NCBI GenBank assembly: GCA_025359265.1
Contig: JANYHB010000013.1
Location: forward strand, 16,963-80,962
Source of the DNA: Hyphomicrobiales bacterium
GTDB lineage: Bacteria; Pseudomonadota; Alphaproteobacteria; Rhizobiales; Aestuariivirgaceae
DNA: 64,000 nt
Direction of reading: 5' to 3'
The notes under the pieces were generated by a model, which was not told the origin of the DNA, made no database searches, and saw only the letters and a program-made list of their open reading frames with translations. This document shows, in pieces, positions 1-9,095 of the stretch. Both the position numbers and the translations under genes were made by a program. Position 1 is the first letter of the stretch; each line of letters opens with the position of its first letter.

Positions 1-266
1 CAGATCATTTGAAGCGCCGGCCTGAGCTTATTCAATATATCAATGGCATGCCGGGCGGGCTGAAGAATCCAATGGGCGCACGCGCGATCTATCTTTATAA
101 AAACAATGCCGACACCACTTTCCGCATTCATGGCACAGATGTGCCAGAGCATATTGGGACCAAATCCACCGCCGGTTGCTTTGCAATGTTCAATGCAGAT
201 GTGATTTGGCTTTATGACCGCATGAGGTTGGGTGGACGGGTGATTGTAACCTCGAGTTGGGCATAG
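1..266 (+). CDS. L,D-transpeptidase (YkuD domain), 3' part only
   Basis: This is the C-terminal end of a YkuD-family L,D-transpeptidase, a periplasmic enzyme that makes 3-3 cross-links in peptidoglycan or attaches proteins to it. The reading frame is open to the left edge, so the TTG at base 9 in the ORF track is not a real start. The catalytic region is visible: FRIHGT supplies the conserved His, and STAGCF the nucleophilic Cys. The residue that is normally Arg two positions after the Cys (SxGCxR) reads Ala here (GCFAM), which is unusual. The stop codon overlaps the start of tam by one base (TAGTG). The family call is secure; the specific role is not known. Confidence 0.85.
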   Translation, partial: DHLKRRPELIQYINGMPGGLKNPMGARAIYLYKNNADTTFRIHGTDVPEHIGTKSTAGCFAMFNADVIWLYDRMRLGGRVIVTSSWA

Positions 267-1036
267 TGACCGATTGGTCGCCCGCACAATATCTCAAATT
301 TTCGGATGAGCGCACCCGCGCGGCGGGTGAGTTGTTGGCGCGCGTGCCGTTGCATGAACCCGCGCTGATTTATGATTTAGGGTGTGGTCCGGGCAATTCC
401 ACGGCACTGCTGGCAACCGCTTTCCCAAACGCGAAAATTGTTGGTGTTGACCTTTCACCCGCCATGCTGACGGCAGCGCGAGCGAATTTGCCCAAGCTTG
501 AATTTGTTGAAGCGGATTTAACTGCCTGGCAGGCACCAGAAGATGTGGATTTGCTTTATTCAAATGCCACTTTTCAGTGGGTGCCGGAGCATATGAAGGT
601 TTTGCAGCGGCTGCTGGGCGCATTGAAATCTGGTGCGGCCCTGGCCGTGCAGATGCCAGACAATCTGAATGAGCCTTCTCATATTGCAATGCGCGAAGCG
701 GCGCTAAATGCTCCGTATGCTGATAAATTACGCGAGGCGGCAAAGGCGCGCGATGTTTTGGCGTTGCCTAGCGAGTATTATGCGGCGCTGAAGCCGCAGT
801 GCCAGCGCATTGATATTTGGCACACAATTTATAACCACCCGCTGCCCGGTATCGCGGGGATTGTAGATTGGCTGAAGGGCACGGGGTTGCGACCGTTTCT
901 TGAACCACTGACCGATGATGAGAATAAAGATTACATAACGCAATATGCAAACGTGCTGGCGAAGCACTATCCTGTTCAAGCGGACGGAAAAGTGCTGTTG
1001 CGCTTTCCGCGGCTCTTCATCGTGGCGGTTAAATAA
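266..1036 (+). CDS. tam: trans-aconitate 2-methyltransferase
   Basis: A class I SAM-dependent methyltransferase that esterifies trans-aconitate, a spontaneous inhibitory isomer of the TCA intermediate cis-aconitate. The start matches the Tam family (TDWSPAQYLKFSDERTR), followed by the SAM motif DLGCGPGNST and the acidic end of strand 2 (GVDLSP). The later motif YSNATFQWVPEH is also typical of Tam. I prefer the GTG at 266, which overlaps the preceding stop and yields the usual short N terminus before DW; the ORF track uses a TTG three codons earlier. Length, about 256 residues, fits the family. It may be translationally coupled to the transpeptidase upstream, though the two have no obvious functional link. 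Confidence 0.9.
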   Translation: MTDWSPAQYLKFSDERTRAAGELLARVPLHEPALIYDLGCGPGNSTALLATAFPNAKIVGVDLSPAMLTAARANLPKLEFVEADLTAWQAPEDVDLLYSNATFQWVPEHMKVLQRLLGALKSGAALAVQMPDNLNEPSHIAMREAALNAPYADKLREAAKARDVLALPSEYYAALKPQCQRIDIWHTIYNHPLPGIAGIVDWLKGTGLRPFLEPLTDDENKDYITQYANVLAKHYPVQADGKVLLRFPRLFIVAVK

Positions 1037-1110
1037 TTGCCTTAGTAAGTTGGTTTTTTTGTCTGCCATCATCATTGCATTTCAAGCCTGATGTGTGAGA
1101 TGATATTTCG

Positions 1111-2124
1111 ATGAGACTTGTGTCGTTAGTTGTGTTGTTGAACATTGCCATTTGCGGCATATTCATTGGTGGCGCGGCGCAGGCCGCAACGCTGTTGCAA
1201 GACATTCAGAAGGGCATAAAACGCATCGACCGGCAGCTTTGCGCGCAAGCTCATTCCTCAAAATGCAAAACATCGACAGCAAAACCGAAATATATTCGCA
1301 AGCACAAACCTGTTCGTAACGAGCTTATTACCGCTCCGCCGAAACCAGAAGCGCCCGTGCCCAAAAAAATAATCGCCAAGCCAAATGTGCGCGTGCCGGT
1401 GCCTAAAGAAAAACCGTTGAACCTTCGTGCCGTCGCCTCTCTTCTCCCTATCGCTCCCCCCATTGTCGATAAACCCGTGGCAAACTCCCTGCCAGCCGCG
1501 CAAGTACAACCTTTGCCTCGCCATGAGACTGTGCCATTGATCCTGCCGCCCGAACGGCCGGTGCCGGATTTACCCAATGCTTGCTTTGCGGCTCTTGTGG
1601 GGGCGGGCACAAGTTTTTCGCCGGTGCCGCAGATCGATAATTCACCTGCCTGCCAAGTTGACACGCCGGTGCGGCTCAACAGCCTTGCCACAGCCCTGGG
1701 CGTGATCAAACTGCCAGACCAGCCCATTCTGAATTGCGCTTTTGCGCTGAAGTTTTCGCAATTCGTCGGCCGAAAGATGCAGCCGCTAGCCCAGCAAAGC
1801 CTGAGTTCGCCGATCGTGGCCATGGGAACCGGGCCCGGCTTTAATTGTCGCGGGCGCAACGGCGATTCCGGCGGCAAAATGAGTGAACATGCCATCGGCA
1901 ATGCAGTTGATATTGAATATATAAAGCTTGCCAACAAGTCACAGATTCAAGTGAAGGATGCGCTCAACGTGCAATCACCAAGCTTTGCTTTCTTGCGTGA
2001 TCTGCGCGCTTCGGCCTGCACTGAATTCACAACCGTGCTGGGGCCAGGGGCCAATGCCGCCCATGCAGAACATTTCCATATTGATCTGGAAGTGCGGCGC
2101 GGCGGTTACAAGCTGTGTGAATAG
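1111..2124 (+). CDS. extensin-like family protein
   Basis: An exported protein with an N-terminal signal peptide (hydrophobic stretch to about residue 25, ending AQAA), a long Pro/Lys-rich linker (about residues 50-150) and a C-terminal extensin-like domain. This domain has an M15-peptidase-like fold. Metal-ligand-like motifs are visible: SEHAIGNAVDIEY (His and Asp) and AEHFHIDL near the C terminus. Cysteines in the mature domain are probably disulfide-bonded. Such proteins are common in Hyphomicrobiales, and a role in cell-wall processing is inferred, not shown. It stands alone and converges on the ABC exporter, with two bases between the stop codons. Confidence 0.85.
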   Translation: MRLVSLVVLLNIAICGIFIGGAAQAATLLQDIQKGIKRIDRQLCAQAHSSKCKTSTAKPKYIRKHKPVRNELITAPPKPEAPVPKKIIAKPNVRVPVPKEKPLNLRAVASLLPIAPPIVDKPVANSLPAAQVQPLPRHETVPLILPPERPVPDLPNACFAALVGAGTSFSPVPQIDNSPACQVDTPVRLNSLATALGVIKLPDQPILNCAFALKFSQFVGRKMQPLAQQSLSSPIVAMGTGPGFNCRGRNGDSGGKMSEHAIGNAVDIEYIKLANKSQIQVKDALNVQSPSFAFLRDLRASACTEFTTVLGPGANAAHAEHFHIDLEVRRGGYKLCE

Positions 2125-2126
2125 AA

Positions 2127-4010
2127 CTATTCCGCCGCCTGAAGCTTTTTGATATCCTCAGGAATGAGGAAGCCACCGGATTGACGCGCCCAGAGCGATG
2201 CATAAATGCCGCCGCGCTTCTTTACCAGTTGCGCGTGGGTGCCTTCTTCCACCACGCGGCCCTTGTCCATCACCACGAGCCTGTCCATGGCGGCGATGGT
2301 AGACAGGCGGTGCGCCACTGCGATTACGGTTTTGCCTTGCATCAGCTGATTGAGATTTTCCTGAATGGCGGCCTCCACTTCCGAATCCAACGCAGAAGTT
2401 GCTTCATCCAAAATCAAAATGGGGGCATTTTTCAACAACACCCGGGCGATGGCCACGCGCTGGCGTTGGCCGCCAGAAAGTTTTACGCCGCGCTCGCCCA
2501 CATGGGCTTCCATGCCGCGCCTTTCATTGGGATCAACAAGCTTGGCAATGAATTCGGAGGCGTGGGCTTGGGCTGCGGCGTCGTCAATCTCCGCTTGCGA
2601 TGCATCGGGCTTGCCATAGCGAATGTTATCACGCACGGAACGATGGAGCAGGGAAGTGTCTTGCGTCACCACACCAATGGCCGCCCGCAGGGATTCTTGG
2701 GTTACCTCAGCAATATCTTGATGATCAATGGCAACCGAGCCAGCACCGATATCATAAAAGCGCAGCAGCAAATTTGCGATGGTGGATTTGCCGGCACCCG
2801 AACGACCGACAAGCCCCACTTTCTCGCCGGGCCTAATTGTGAGGTTCAAACCAGCGATAACTTCATAGCCGTTTTCAACCGGTTTGCCGTAATTGAAATG
2901 CAAATTACTGAAAACAATTTCTCCATGGGGCACTTGCAACGGCTTGGCGTTGGGCACATCCACCACGGCGTGCTGCCGGGCGATCACATCCACGCCGTCT
3001 TTCACCACGCCAAAATCTTCAAACAGACCGGCAATTTCCCACAGCATCCAATGGGCCATGCCCAACATGCGGTACACCAAGCCCACTGAGAAAGCGATAG
3101 CCCCCACGGTGATGGCACCGCGGCTCCATAGCCAAATGGCCGTTGCTGCTGTGGCGGAAAGCAAGCCGCCATTCAGCGTGTTTAAAGTGATGTTCATTTT
3201 GGTGGCCACACGCATGGATTCGTAAACTGACTGCAGCATCCAGCCCATACCTTCCTTGGCATAGTCATCCTCGCGGCTGGCATGGGCGAAAAGTTTTACC
3301 GTGGGCATGTTGGTATAGGTATCAACCACGCGGCCCGTTACCAGCGAGCGCATGTCGGCCTGCTTTTCCGACAGCCTACCCATCTGCGGCACAAAATGGC
3401 GCATGGTGAAACCGTAAAGCACCAGCCACACCACCATGGGAATGGCCAATCGCCAATCATTGGCAATGAACGAAGCGATGGCAGTCAAGAAAAACACAGC
3501 GACCCATGAAATCACCTGCGTCAGTTTCATCACGACATCGCGCACGCCCAAGGCCGCCTGCATCACCTTGGTGGAAATCCGGCCGGCGAATTCGTTGTGA
3601 AAGAACTCCATCGATTGACGCAAAATATAACGATGCGCCAGCCAGCGGGTGCGCATGGCGAAGTTGCCGCGCATGCCTTGATTTTCAACCGAGTCGCCCA
3701 AGGCAGACAGGGTGGGCTGAATGGCAATGCTCAGCGCCCCATAAAACAGGATCTCCCATTTATGTTCGCCCCAAAAATTTGCCGGATCAGTCTTGCTGAG
3801 AATATCAACCAACCGTCCCACGAAGGCAAAGACGCGCACTTCGATGATGGCAATCAGCACAGACAGAAACAGACCCGTTATGATCAGCGGCAAAAATGGC
3901 CGTGCATAAAAACGAATGAAGCCCCAGGTGGAAGCCTCTGGCATTTGCGGTGCGTGTAGTGGAAAACTATCCACCCGGCGTTCAAGCCAGCGAAAAAGTG
4001 CGTTGAGCAT
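2127..4010 (-). CDS. ABC exporter, fused permease and ATPase
   Basis: A half-transporter of the MsbA/multidrug-exporter type, acting as a dimer in the inner membrane. The first 340 residues form the six-helix transmembrane domain and the remainder the nucleotide-binding domain. The ATPase carries Walker A GRSGAGKST, signature LSGGQRQRVAIAR, Walker B ILILDEATSALDSE and the H-loop in AVAHRLST. Length (627) is normal. The substrate cannot be read from sequence: lipids or drugs are both possible for this subfamily. It is transcribed divergently from the MFS pump at 4240, with 229 bases between. Confidence 0.9.
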   Translation of the reverse strand: MLNALFRWLERRVDSFPLHAPQMPEASTWGFIRFYARPFLPLIITGLFLSVLIAIIEVRVFAFVGRLVDILSKTDPANFWGEHKWEILFYGALSIAIQPTLSALGDSVENQGMRGNFAMRTRWLAHRYILRQSMEFFHNEFAGRISTKVMQAALGVRDVVMKLTQVISWVAVFFLTAIASFIANDWRLAIPMVVWLVLYGFTMRHFVPQMGRLSEKQADMRSLVTGRVVDTYTNMPTVKLFAHASREDDYAKEGMGWMLQSVYESMRVATKMNITLNTLNGGLLSATAATAIWLWSRGAITVGAIAFSVGLVYRMLGMAHWMLWEIAGLFEDFGVVKDGVDVIARQHAVVDVPNAKPLQVPHGEIVFSNLHFNYGKPVENGYEVIAGLNLTIRPGEKVGLVGRSGAGKSTIANLLLRFYDIGAGSVAIDHQDIAEVTQESLRAAIGVVTQDTSLLHRSVRDNIRYGKPDASQAEIDDAAAQAHASEFIAKLVDPNERRGMEAHVGERGVKLSGGQRQRVAIARVLLKNAPILILDEATSALDSEVEAAIQENLNQLMQGKTVIAVAHRLSTIAAMDRLVVMDKGRVVEEGTHAQLVKKRGGIYASLWARQSGGFLIPEDIKKLQAAE

Positions 4011-4239
4011 GATGTCAATTTTTATGCGCCAAGCCGGCGCGGAAGTGCGGCTCTGAGCCGGAATAGACCCAGGCCTTCTTTATAATTCAGCATAATGGGT
4101 TCGTCAAAGGTGGCCATGCCATTGAAGTGGTTTTGCAGGCGTTTGTTCCACCTCTGCGACATTTGGCGCGGCGTTTTGGTCTAAGGGCATTGCAGAAAAT
4201 TCAGATGCGCGCGCATTTGAACATGCTACACCGCCGTTC

Positions 4240-5634
4240 ATGGTTTCTTCCAGCCGAATTCTGCCCCTCGTTGTGGCTTCTGCGTTGTTCATGGAAAATA
4301 TGGATTCCACGGTGATTGCAACATCGCTGCCCGCCATGGCGCAAGATTTGGGCACTGATCCGGTGGCGTTAAAGTTGGCTTTCACCACCTATCTTCTCAG
4401 CCTCACCGTGTTTTTGCCCATTTCGGCCTGGGTGGCTGATAAATTCGGGGCCAAGCATGTGTTTCGTTGGGCGATTGCGGTCTTCACCTTGTCATCCCTG
4501 GCCTGCGCCTTGGCCCCCAATCTGTTTTGGCTGGTGGCCGCGCGTGGCGTTCAAGGGTTGGGTGGGGCCATGATGGTTCCAGTTGGGCGCACGATTTTGC
4601 TGCGCGCCATCCCGCGGGCGGAGTTGGTGAATGCGTTGGCATGGCTCACCGTGCCAGCGCTGGTTGGCCCGCTGGTTGGGCCGCCGATTGGCGGTTTCAT
4701 CACCACCTATTTCACCTGGCATTGGATATTCTGGATGAACCTGCCGATTGGCCTGATTGGCCTATTCATGGCCACTGTTTACCTGCCGACAAATGAAGGC
4801 TCACAGGTTCCGCCGCTTGATGTAAAAGGCTTTATTCTTTCCGGCGTCGGCCTGTCTTGCACGGTGTTTGGTTTCACCGTTATGGGGCGCGATCTTCTCA
4901 ACATGCCGCAAACTCTCGCTTTGATCTTTTTGGGTTTGGTAATGGTGGCGGCTTATGTGCGCCATGCCCGCGTGGCGGCTAATCCCATACTGGATTTGCA
5001 GCTGCTATCCGTTCAAACCCTGTGCGTGTCGGTTAGTGCCGGTTTCTTTTACCGTGTGGCAGCGGGGGCCATACCATTTCTGTTACCGCTGCTTTTGCAA
5101 CTCTGCTTTCATGCAACGCCGTTGCAATCGGGCCTGATTACTTGCGTTTCGGCGTTGGGCGCGTTGCTGATGAAATTCGTGGCGGCTGGCTTGTTGAAAC
5201 GTTTTGGTTTCCGGCAACTGTTGCTGGTGAATGGCTTTCTCTCATGCGCCGTCATGGCATTTATGGCGGGTTTCACCACCCATACGCCTCTCATCGTCAT
5301 ATATGCCATCCTCTTGATCGGCGGTTTGGCGCGGTCTTTGCAATTCACCTCGCTCAACACCATAGCTTATGCCGATATACCGAATGTGGCGATTGGGCGA
5401 GCCAACGGACTATACAGTGTTGCGCAGCAGCTTTCGCTCGCCATGGGTGTGGCTTTGGCCGCCGTGGTGTTGGAAGCTTCGCAATGGCTGCGCGGTGCAG
5501 TTGCCCTTGGGCAGCAAGATTTTGCTGCGGCATTTATTGTGGTGGCCATTGGCGGGTTGTTGGCCCTGCCATCATTTTATAAGTTGAAGCCTGCGGCTGG
5601 AGACGCTGTTTCGGGCCATGTTGCGGGGGTTTAA
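4240..5634 (+). CDS. MFS transporter, DHA2-like drug:H+ antiporter
   Basis: An inner-membrane proton-coupled exporter with many hydrophobic helices through its 464 residues. The N terminus (ENMDSTVIATSLPAMAQDLG) is typical of the DHA2/EmrB-QacA group, where an acidic residue in helix 1 takes part in drug and proton coupling. The antiporter motif C region reads GPLVGPPIGGFI. The start at 4240 is preceded by about 230 bases shared with the divergent ABC exporter, so the two may be co-regulated. A perfect palindrome, GCAAATTAATTTGC, follows the stop codon (5637-5650) but lacks a T-run. The substrate is unknown. Confidence 0.87.
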   Translation: MVSSSRILPLVVASALFMENMDSTVIATSLPAMAQDLGTDPVALKLAFTTYLLSLTVFLPISAWVADKFGAKHVFRWAIAVFTLSSLACALAPNLFWLVAARGVQGLGGAMMVPVGRTILLRAIPRAELVNALAWLTVPALVGPLVGPPIGGFITTYFTWHWIFWMNLPIGLIGLFMATVYLPTNEGSQVPPLDVKGFILSGVGLSCTVFGFTVMGRDLLNMPQTLALIFLGLVMVAAYVRHARVAANPILDLQLLSVQTLCVSVSAGFFYRVAAGAIPFLLPLLLQLCFHATPLQSGLITCVSALGALLMKFVAAGLLKRFGFRQLLLVNGFLSCAVMAFMAGFTTHTPLIVIYAILLIGGLARSLQFTSLNTIAYADIPNVAIGRANGLYSVAQQLSLAMGVALAAVVLEASQWLRGAVALGQQDFAAAFIVVAIGGLLALPSFYKLKPAAGDAVSGHVAGV

Positions 5635-5729
5635 TCGCAAATTAATTTGCCTCACGATTGTTTGAATGGGTGTGAATGGCTTTGCCCCCAAGCCACTCCT
5701 ATATGATCTGCTGAAGAGGAGTTTGACCT

Positions 5730-6218
5730 ATGACGCGTAGAGAAGGATCAAAATTTTTGGGATTATCGCTGGCTGCACTTGGCCTGGGTGGCGGCATGGC
5801 CAAAGCGGCAGCACCAGCTGAGGTTTTTGAAGTGAATAAAACCGATGCTGAATGGAAGGCGATGTTATCACCTGAGGCTTATAACACGTTGCGCCACGAG
5901 GGCACTGAAAGGCCTAATTCGTCACCTTTGGCAGGCGAACATCGCAAGGGTGTGTTCAACTGTGCAGGCTGTAATCTGGCGGTTTTTGAATCAGGCACCA
6001 AATTTGAAAGCGGCACCGGCTGGCCCAGCTTTTATGACCATCTGCCCAATGCCGTGGCCATCAAATCTGACGACACGTTTTTCATGACGCGCACCGAGGT
6101 TCACTGCCATCGTTGTGGGGGGCATTTGGGCCATGTGTTTGATGACGGGCCAAAGCCCACAGGCTTGCGCTATTGCATGAATGGCGTTGCCATGAAATTT
6201 GTGGCAGCAACCGCATAA
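5730..6218 (+). CDS. msrB: peptide-methionine (R)-S-oxide reductase, exported form
   Basis: MsrB reduces methionine-R-sulfoxide in oxidised proteins. The N terminus (MTRREGSKFLGLS, then a hydrophobic stretch ending AKAAAP) looks like a twin-arginine signal, so the enzyme probably works in the periplasm. The zinc-binding pairs CAGC (78, 81) and CHRC (126, 129) are present, as are GTGWPSF and the catalytic Cys149 in RYCMNG. A typical RBS (AAGAGGAG) precedes the ATG. A strong rho-independent terminator follows immediately. The gene appears monocistronic. Confidence 0.93.
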   Translation: MTRREGSKFLGLSLAALGLGGGMAKAAAPAEVFEVNKTDAEWKAMLSPEAYNTLRHEGTERPNSSPLAGEHRKGVFNCAGCNLAVFESGTKFESGTGWPSFYDHLPNAVAIKSDDTFFMTRTEVHCHRCGGHLGHVFDDGPKPTGLRYCMNGVAMKFVAATA

Positions 6219-6224
6219 CCAGAA

Positions 6225-6257
6225 TTGCGGAGATCAGACGATCTCCGCATTTTTTTA
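6225..6257 (+). terminator. rho-independent terminator of msrB
   Basis: A perfect 10-bp stem, TGCGGAGATC / GATCTCCGCA, with an AGAC loop is followed directly by seven T. It sits seven bases after the msrB stop. As the T-run is on the + strand, it terminates msrB; the stem could also help end the convergent DUF2934 transcript. Confidence 0.9.
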
Positions 6258-6272
6258 ATTCGAACCCGATAA

Positions 6273-6560
6273 CTAAGCCGCTGAACGCCGGTGATTCTTC
6301 GGGTTCAACTCCTGAACAGTTTCAGGCTTGGCCATTTTGGTTTCAGTTGCTGCCGCATCAGGGTTGCGGTTAAGCCAAGTTGGCAAAGCCTGTGAGCCAG
6401 CACCGGCTGCCTCTCCATCAATGATGGTGCAAGCCAGTAACCAATGTTCTTCGGCTTTGCCTTCCGGCTTGCCTTCTTGTTCCCAGATTTGGAACGCCAA
6501 AAGCCCAACCTGTTCATCACGGGTTGGCGTAGTCACGGTTGGTGTTGGGATTTTTTCCAT
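6273..6560 (-). CDS. DUF2934 domain protein
   Basis: A 95-residue cytosolic protein. The motif FQIWEQEGKPEGKAEEHWL (residues about 23-41) is the DUF2934 signature, a short domain of unknown function common in rhizobia. The tail (after about residue 60) is low-complexity. I chose the ATG at 6560 because AAAGGAAC lies just upstream; the ORF track extends 25 codons further with no good RBS. It is downstream of uvrD on the same strand but 198 bases away, so is probably independent. Confidence 0.8.
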   Translation of the reverse strand: MEKIPTPTVTTPTRDEQVGLLAFQIWEQEGKPEGKAEEHWLLACTIIDGEAAGAGSQALPTWLNRNPDAAATETKMAKPETVQELNPKNHRRSAA

Positions 6561-6758
6561 CGTTAAGTTCCTTTCGTCGCCTGAGATTTGACGCAAAAAC
6601 CAGATCGCGGTGAGTCGTTCACGCTGTACAATCAAGAAAAAATTAACGCCTCAAACTTGCCCCAAACTTGTGGCGAATTCATGATTTGGCGCGTTAGAGA
6701 CGGTTTAATTTACAGGGACGACGTGTCAGCGGCCCCATGGCAGGGTGCCGTTCGTGTT

Positions 6759-9095
6759 TCACGCCCGCTCCACAAAGCTGTCGATCACGCGTTTTTCTCC
6801 CGCCTTCTCGAAATCCACTGTCAGTTTGTTGCCTTCAATCTCCATCACGTTGCCATAGCCGAATTTCTGGTGGAACACCCGCTCGCCAATAATATAAGCC
6901 GATAGGGCTGCACCATCCACGGCCAGTGTGCCTTCGATGAATTTAGGGGTATGGCGGGCGGTTGTGCCTGCCGCGCGGTTGGCTTCAGCGCGTTTCCAAC
7001 CCGGTGTCGAATAGGAACCCTGGCCAAAGGCTTTGCCATCATCGAAGCGGCTGGTACCGAAAGTGCCCAGGCCGTGCCCGCCATAGCTGGTGGACATTGC
7101 CGCCACTTCCACGTGTTTTTCCGGCAACTCATCAATGAAGCGCGATGGCAATGCTGAGCCCCATGAGCCATGCACTTGGCGGTTTTGCGCGAATGAGATC
7201 GTGAGATTTTTCTTGGCGCGGGTAATGCCCACATAAGCCAGGCGACGTTCTTCCTCTAATCCACTGCGGCCTTTTTCATCGAGGCTGCGTTGCGAAGGAA
7301 ACAGGCCTTCTTCCCAGCCGGGCAGAAACACCTGCACAAATTCCAGCCCCTTGGCGGAATGCATGGTCATGATGTTCACGCGGTCTTCGGCGTTGCCCTG
7401 GTCGCGGTCCATCACCAAGGCCACATGTTCAAGAAAGCCGCCCAGGTTTTCAAATTCACTCATTGAGCGGATAAGTTCTTTTAGATTGTCCAGACGGCCT
7501 TCAGCCTCAGGGCTTTTATCAGCTTGCCACATGGCAGTGTAGCCCGATTCATCCAACACAATTTCCGCCAACTCGGTGTGGGGGATGCTGTCGATCTTGT
7601 GGCGCCAACGCCCAAAGCTCTCAAACAGCTGGCGCAAAGATGTGCGGGCCTTGCCGGGAAGATCAGCTTCCACACTCATCGCCTCAGCGGCCATATAGAG
7701 GGGTATGCGTTTGGCACGGGCGATATCAAACATCTTTTTGACCGAGCTATCACCAATGCCGCGCTTGGGCGTGTTGATAATGCGTTCAAAAGCCAGGTCA
7801 TTATCCGGAGAGGCGACGATTTTGAGATAAGCCAAGGCATCGCGAATTTCGGCGCGTTCATAAAAGCGCGGCCCGCCAATCACGCGGTAAGGCACGCCTG
7901 CCCGAATAAATCGATCTTCAAAGGCGCGCATTTGGAAGGAGGCGCGCACCAAAATGGCCATGTCATTCAGCGCCGTCTTTTTGCGTTGCAGGTTTTCGAT
8001 GTCATCGCTGATGCAGCGGGCTTCTTCTTCGCCATCCCAATGGCCACGAACAACCACGGGGCTTTCCGCTTCCCTGTCGGTGTGCAAGGTTTTGCCAAGG
8101 CGTGATTCATTTTTGGCAATCAAGCCCGAAGCAGCGCCCAGGATTTGCGGTGTAGAGCGATAGTTGCGTTCTAATCGGATGATTTTTGCACCCGGAAAGT
8201 CTTTTTCGAAGCGCAGGATGTTTTCAACTTCAGCACCCCGCCAACCATAAATTGATTGGTCATCATCGCCCACGCAGCAGATATTTTTGTGGCCCTGCGC
8301 GAGAAGCTTCAGCCACAGATATTGCGCGGTGTTGGTGTCTTGATATTCGTCCACCAACATGTATTTGAAGCGCTGTTGATATTGCTGCAACACATCGGCG
8401 TTGTGTTGAAACAGGCGCAAGGGTTCCAGCAGCAAATCCCCAAAGTCACACGCGTTCACCACTTTCAAACGCGCTTGATATTCTGCATAAAGTTTTCCGG
8501 CCATGCCATTGGCAAAACCATGCGCCTCACCGGCAGGCACCAGCTGCGGCGTGAGGCCACGGTTTTTCCATCCGTCAATCAAATTGGCAAGCTGGCGGGC
8601 AGGCCAGCGCTTTTCATCAATGCTTTCGGCTTTTAAAAGCTGTTTGAGCAGGCGCAACTGGTCATCATCATCCAGAATGGAAAAGCCGGATTTCAACCCC
8701 ACCAGCTCAGCATGGTTGCGCAACAGCTTCACGCCGATGGCATGGAATGTGCCAAGCCAACCCATGCCTTCCACCGCACCGCCGATCAGGTGGCCGATCC
8801 GCTCTTTCATTTCGCGCGCCGCCTTGTTGGTAAAAGTGACACAGAGAATTTGTGAAGGCCAAGCCTTGCGCTGTGAAAGCACGTGAGCAAGACGCGTGGT
8901 CAAAACGCGGGTCTTGCCCGTGCCAGCGCCAGCCAGAACCAGCAACGGCCCTTCGGTGCTGAGAACCGCTTCTCTTTGCTCAGGGTTCAACCCATCCAAA
9001 TAAGGTGGAACCGCCTGCGCCATAGCCCGCGCCGCCAAACCGGTGGGATTGGGCGGGGCGGGGCTGTCGTCGAAGTCTGAAAGGTCTATGGGCAT
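6759..9095 (-). CDS. uvrD: UvrD/PcrA-type ATP-dependent DNA helicase
   Basis: A superfamily 1A 3'-5' helicase for repair and clearing proteins from DNA. The Q-motif region (LNPEQREAV) leads to Walker A GAGTGKT, then motif II DEYQDTN, motif III VGDDDQSIYGWRGA and motif V/VI MTMHSAKGLEF and YVGITRAKK. The C terminus (about residues 690-778) carries the PcrA/UvrD tail. The ATG at 9095 has GGAGAG upstream and starts MPIDLSDFDD; the ORF-track start 21 codons earlier is less likely. Length is about 778, normal for PcrA/UvrD. Both names are used in alphaproteobacteria. Confidence 0.92.
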   Translation of the reverse strand: MPIDLSDFDDSPAPPNPTGLAARAMAQAVPPYLDGLNPEQREAVLSTEGPLLVLAGAGTGKTRVLTTRLAHVLSQRKAWPSQILCVTFTNKAAREMKERIGHLIGGAVEGMGWLGTFHAIGVKLLRNHAELVGLKSGFSILDDDDQLRLLKQLLKAESIDEKRWPARQLANLIDGWKNRGLTPQLVPAGEAHGFANGMAGKLYAEYQARLKVVNACDFGDLLLEPLRLFQHNADVLQQYQQRFKYMLVDEYQDTNTAQYLWLKLLAQGHKNICCVGDDDQSIYGWRGAEVENILRFEKDFPGAKIIRLERNYRSTPQILGAASGLIAKNESRLGKTLHTDREAESPVVVRGHWDGEEEARCISDDIENLQRKKTALNDMAILVRASFQMRAFEDRFIRAGVPYRVIGGPRFYERAEIRDALAYLKIVASPDNDLAFERIINTPKRGIGDSSVKKMFDIARAKRIPLYMAAEAMSVEADLPGKARTSLRQLFESFGRWRHKIDSIPHTELAEIVLDESGYTAMWQADKSPEAEGRLDNLKELIRSMSEFENLGGFLEHVALVMDRDQGNAEDRVNIMTMHSAKGLEFVQVFLPGWEEGLFPSQRSLDEKGRSGLEEERRLAYVGITRAKKNLTISFAQNRQVHGSWGSALPSRFIDELPEKHVEVAAMSTSYGGHGLGTFGTSRFDDGKAFGQGSYSTPGWKRAEANRAAGTTARHTPKFIEGTLAVDGAALSAYIIGERVFHQKFGYGNVMEIEGNKLTVDFEKAGEKRVIDSFVERA

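Noticed and set aside
2181-3089. 302-codon plus-strand ORF
   Set aside because: It is a shadow of the ABC exporter; His-rich and without a known domain.
5637-5650. palindrome GCAAATTAATTTGC after the MFS gene
   Set aside because: Lacks a T-run for a terminator and there is no evidence of an operator.
6256-6270. TTCGAACCC resembling a tRNA T-loop
   Set aside because: No acceptor stem or anticodon arm can be folded around it.
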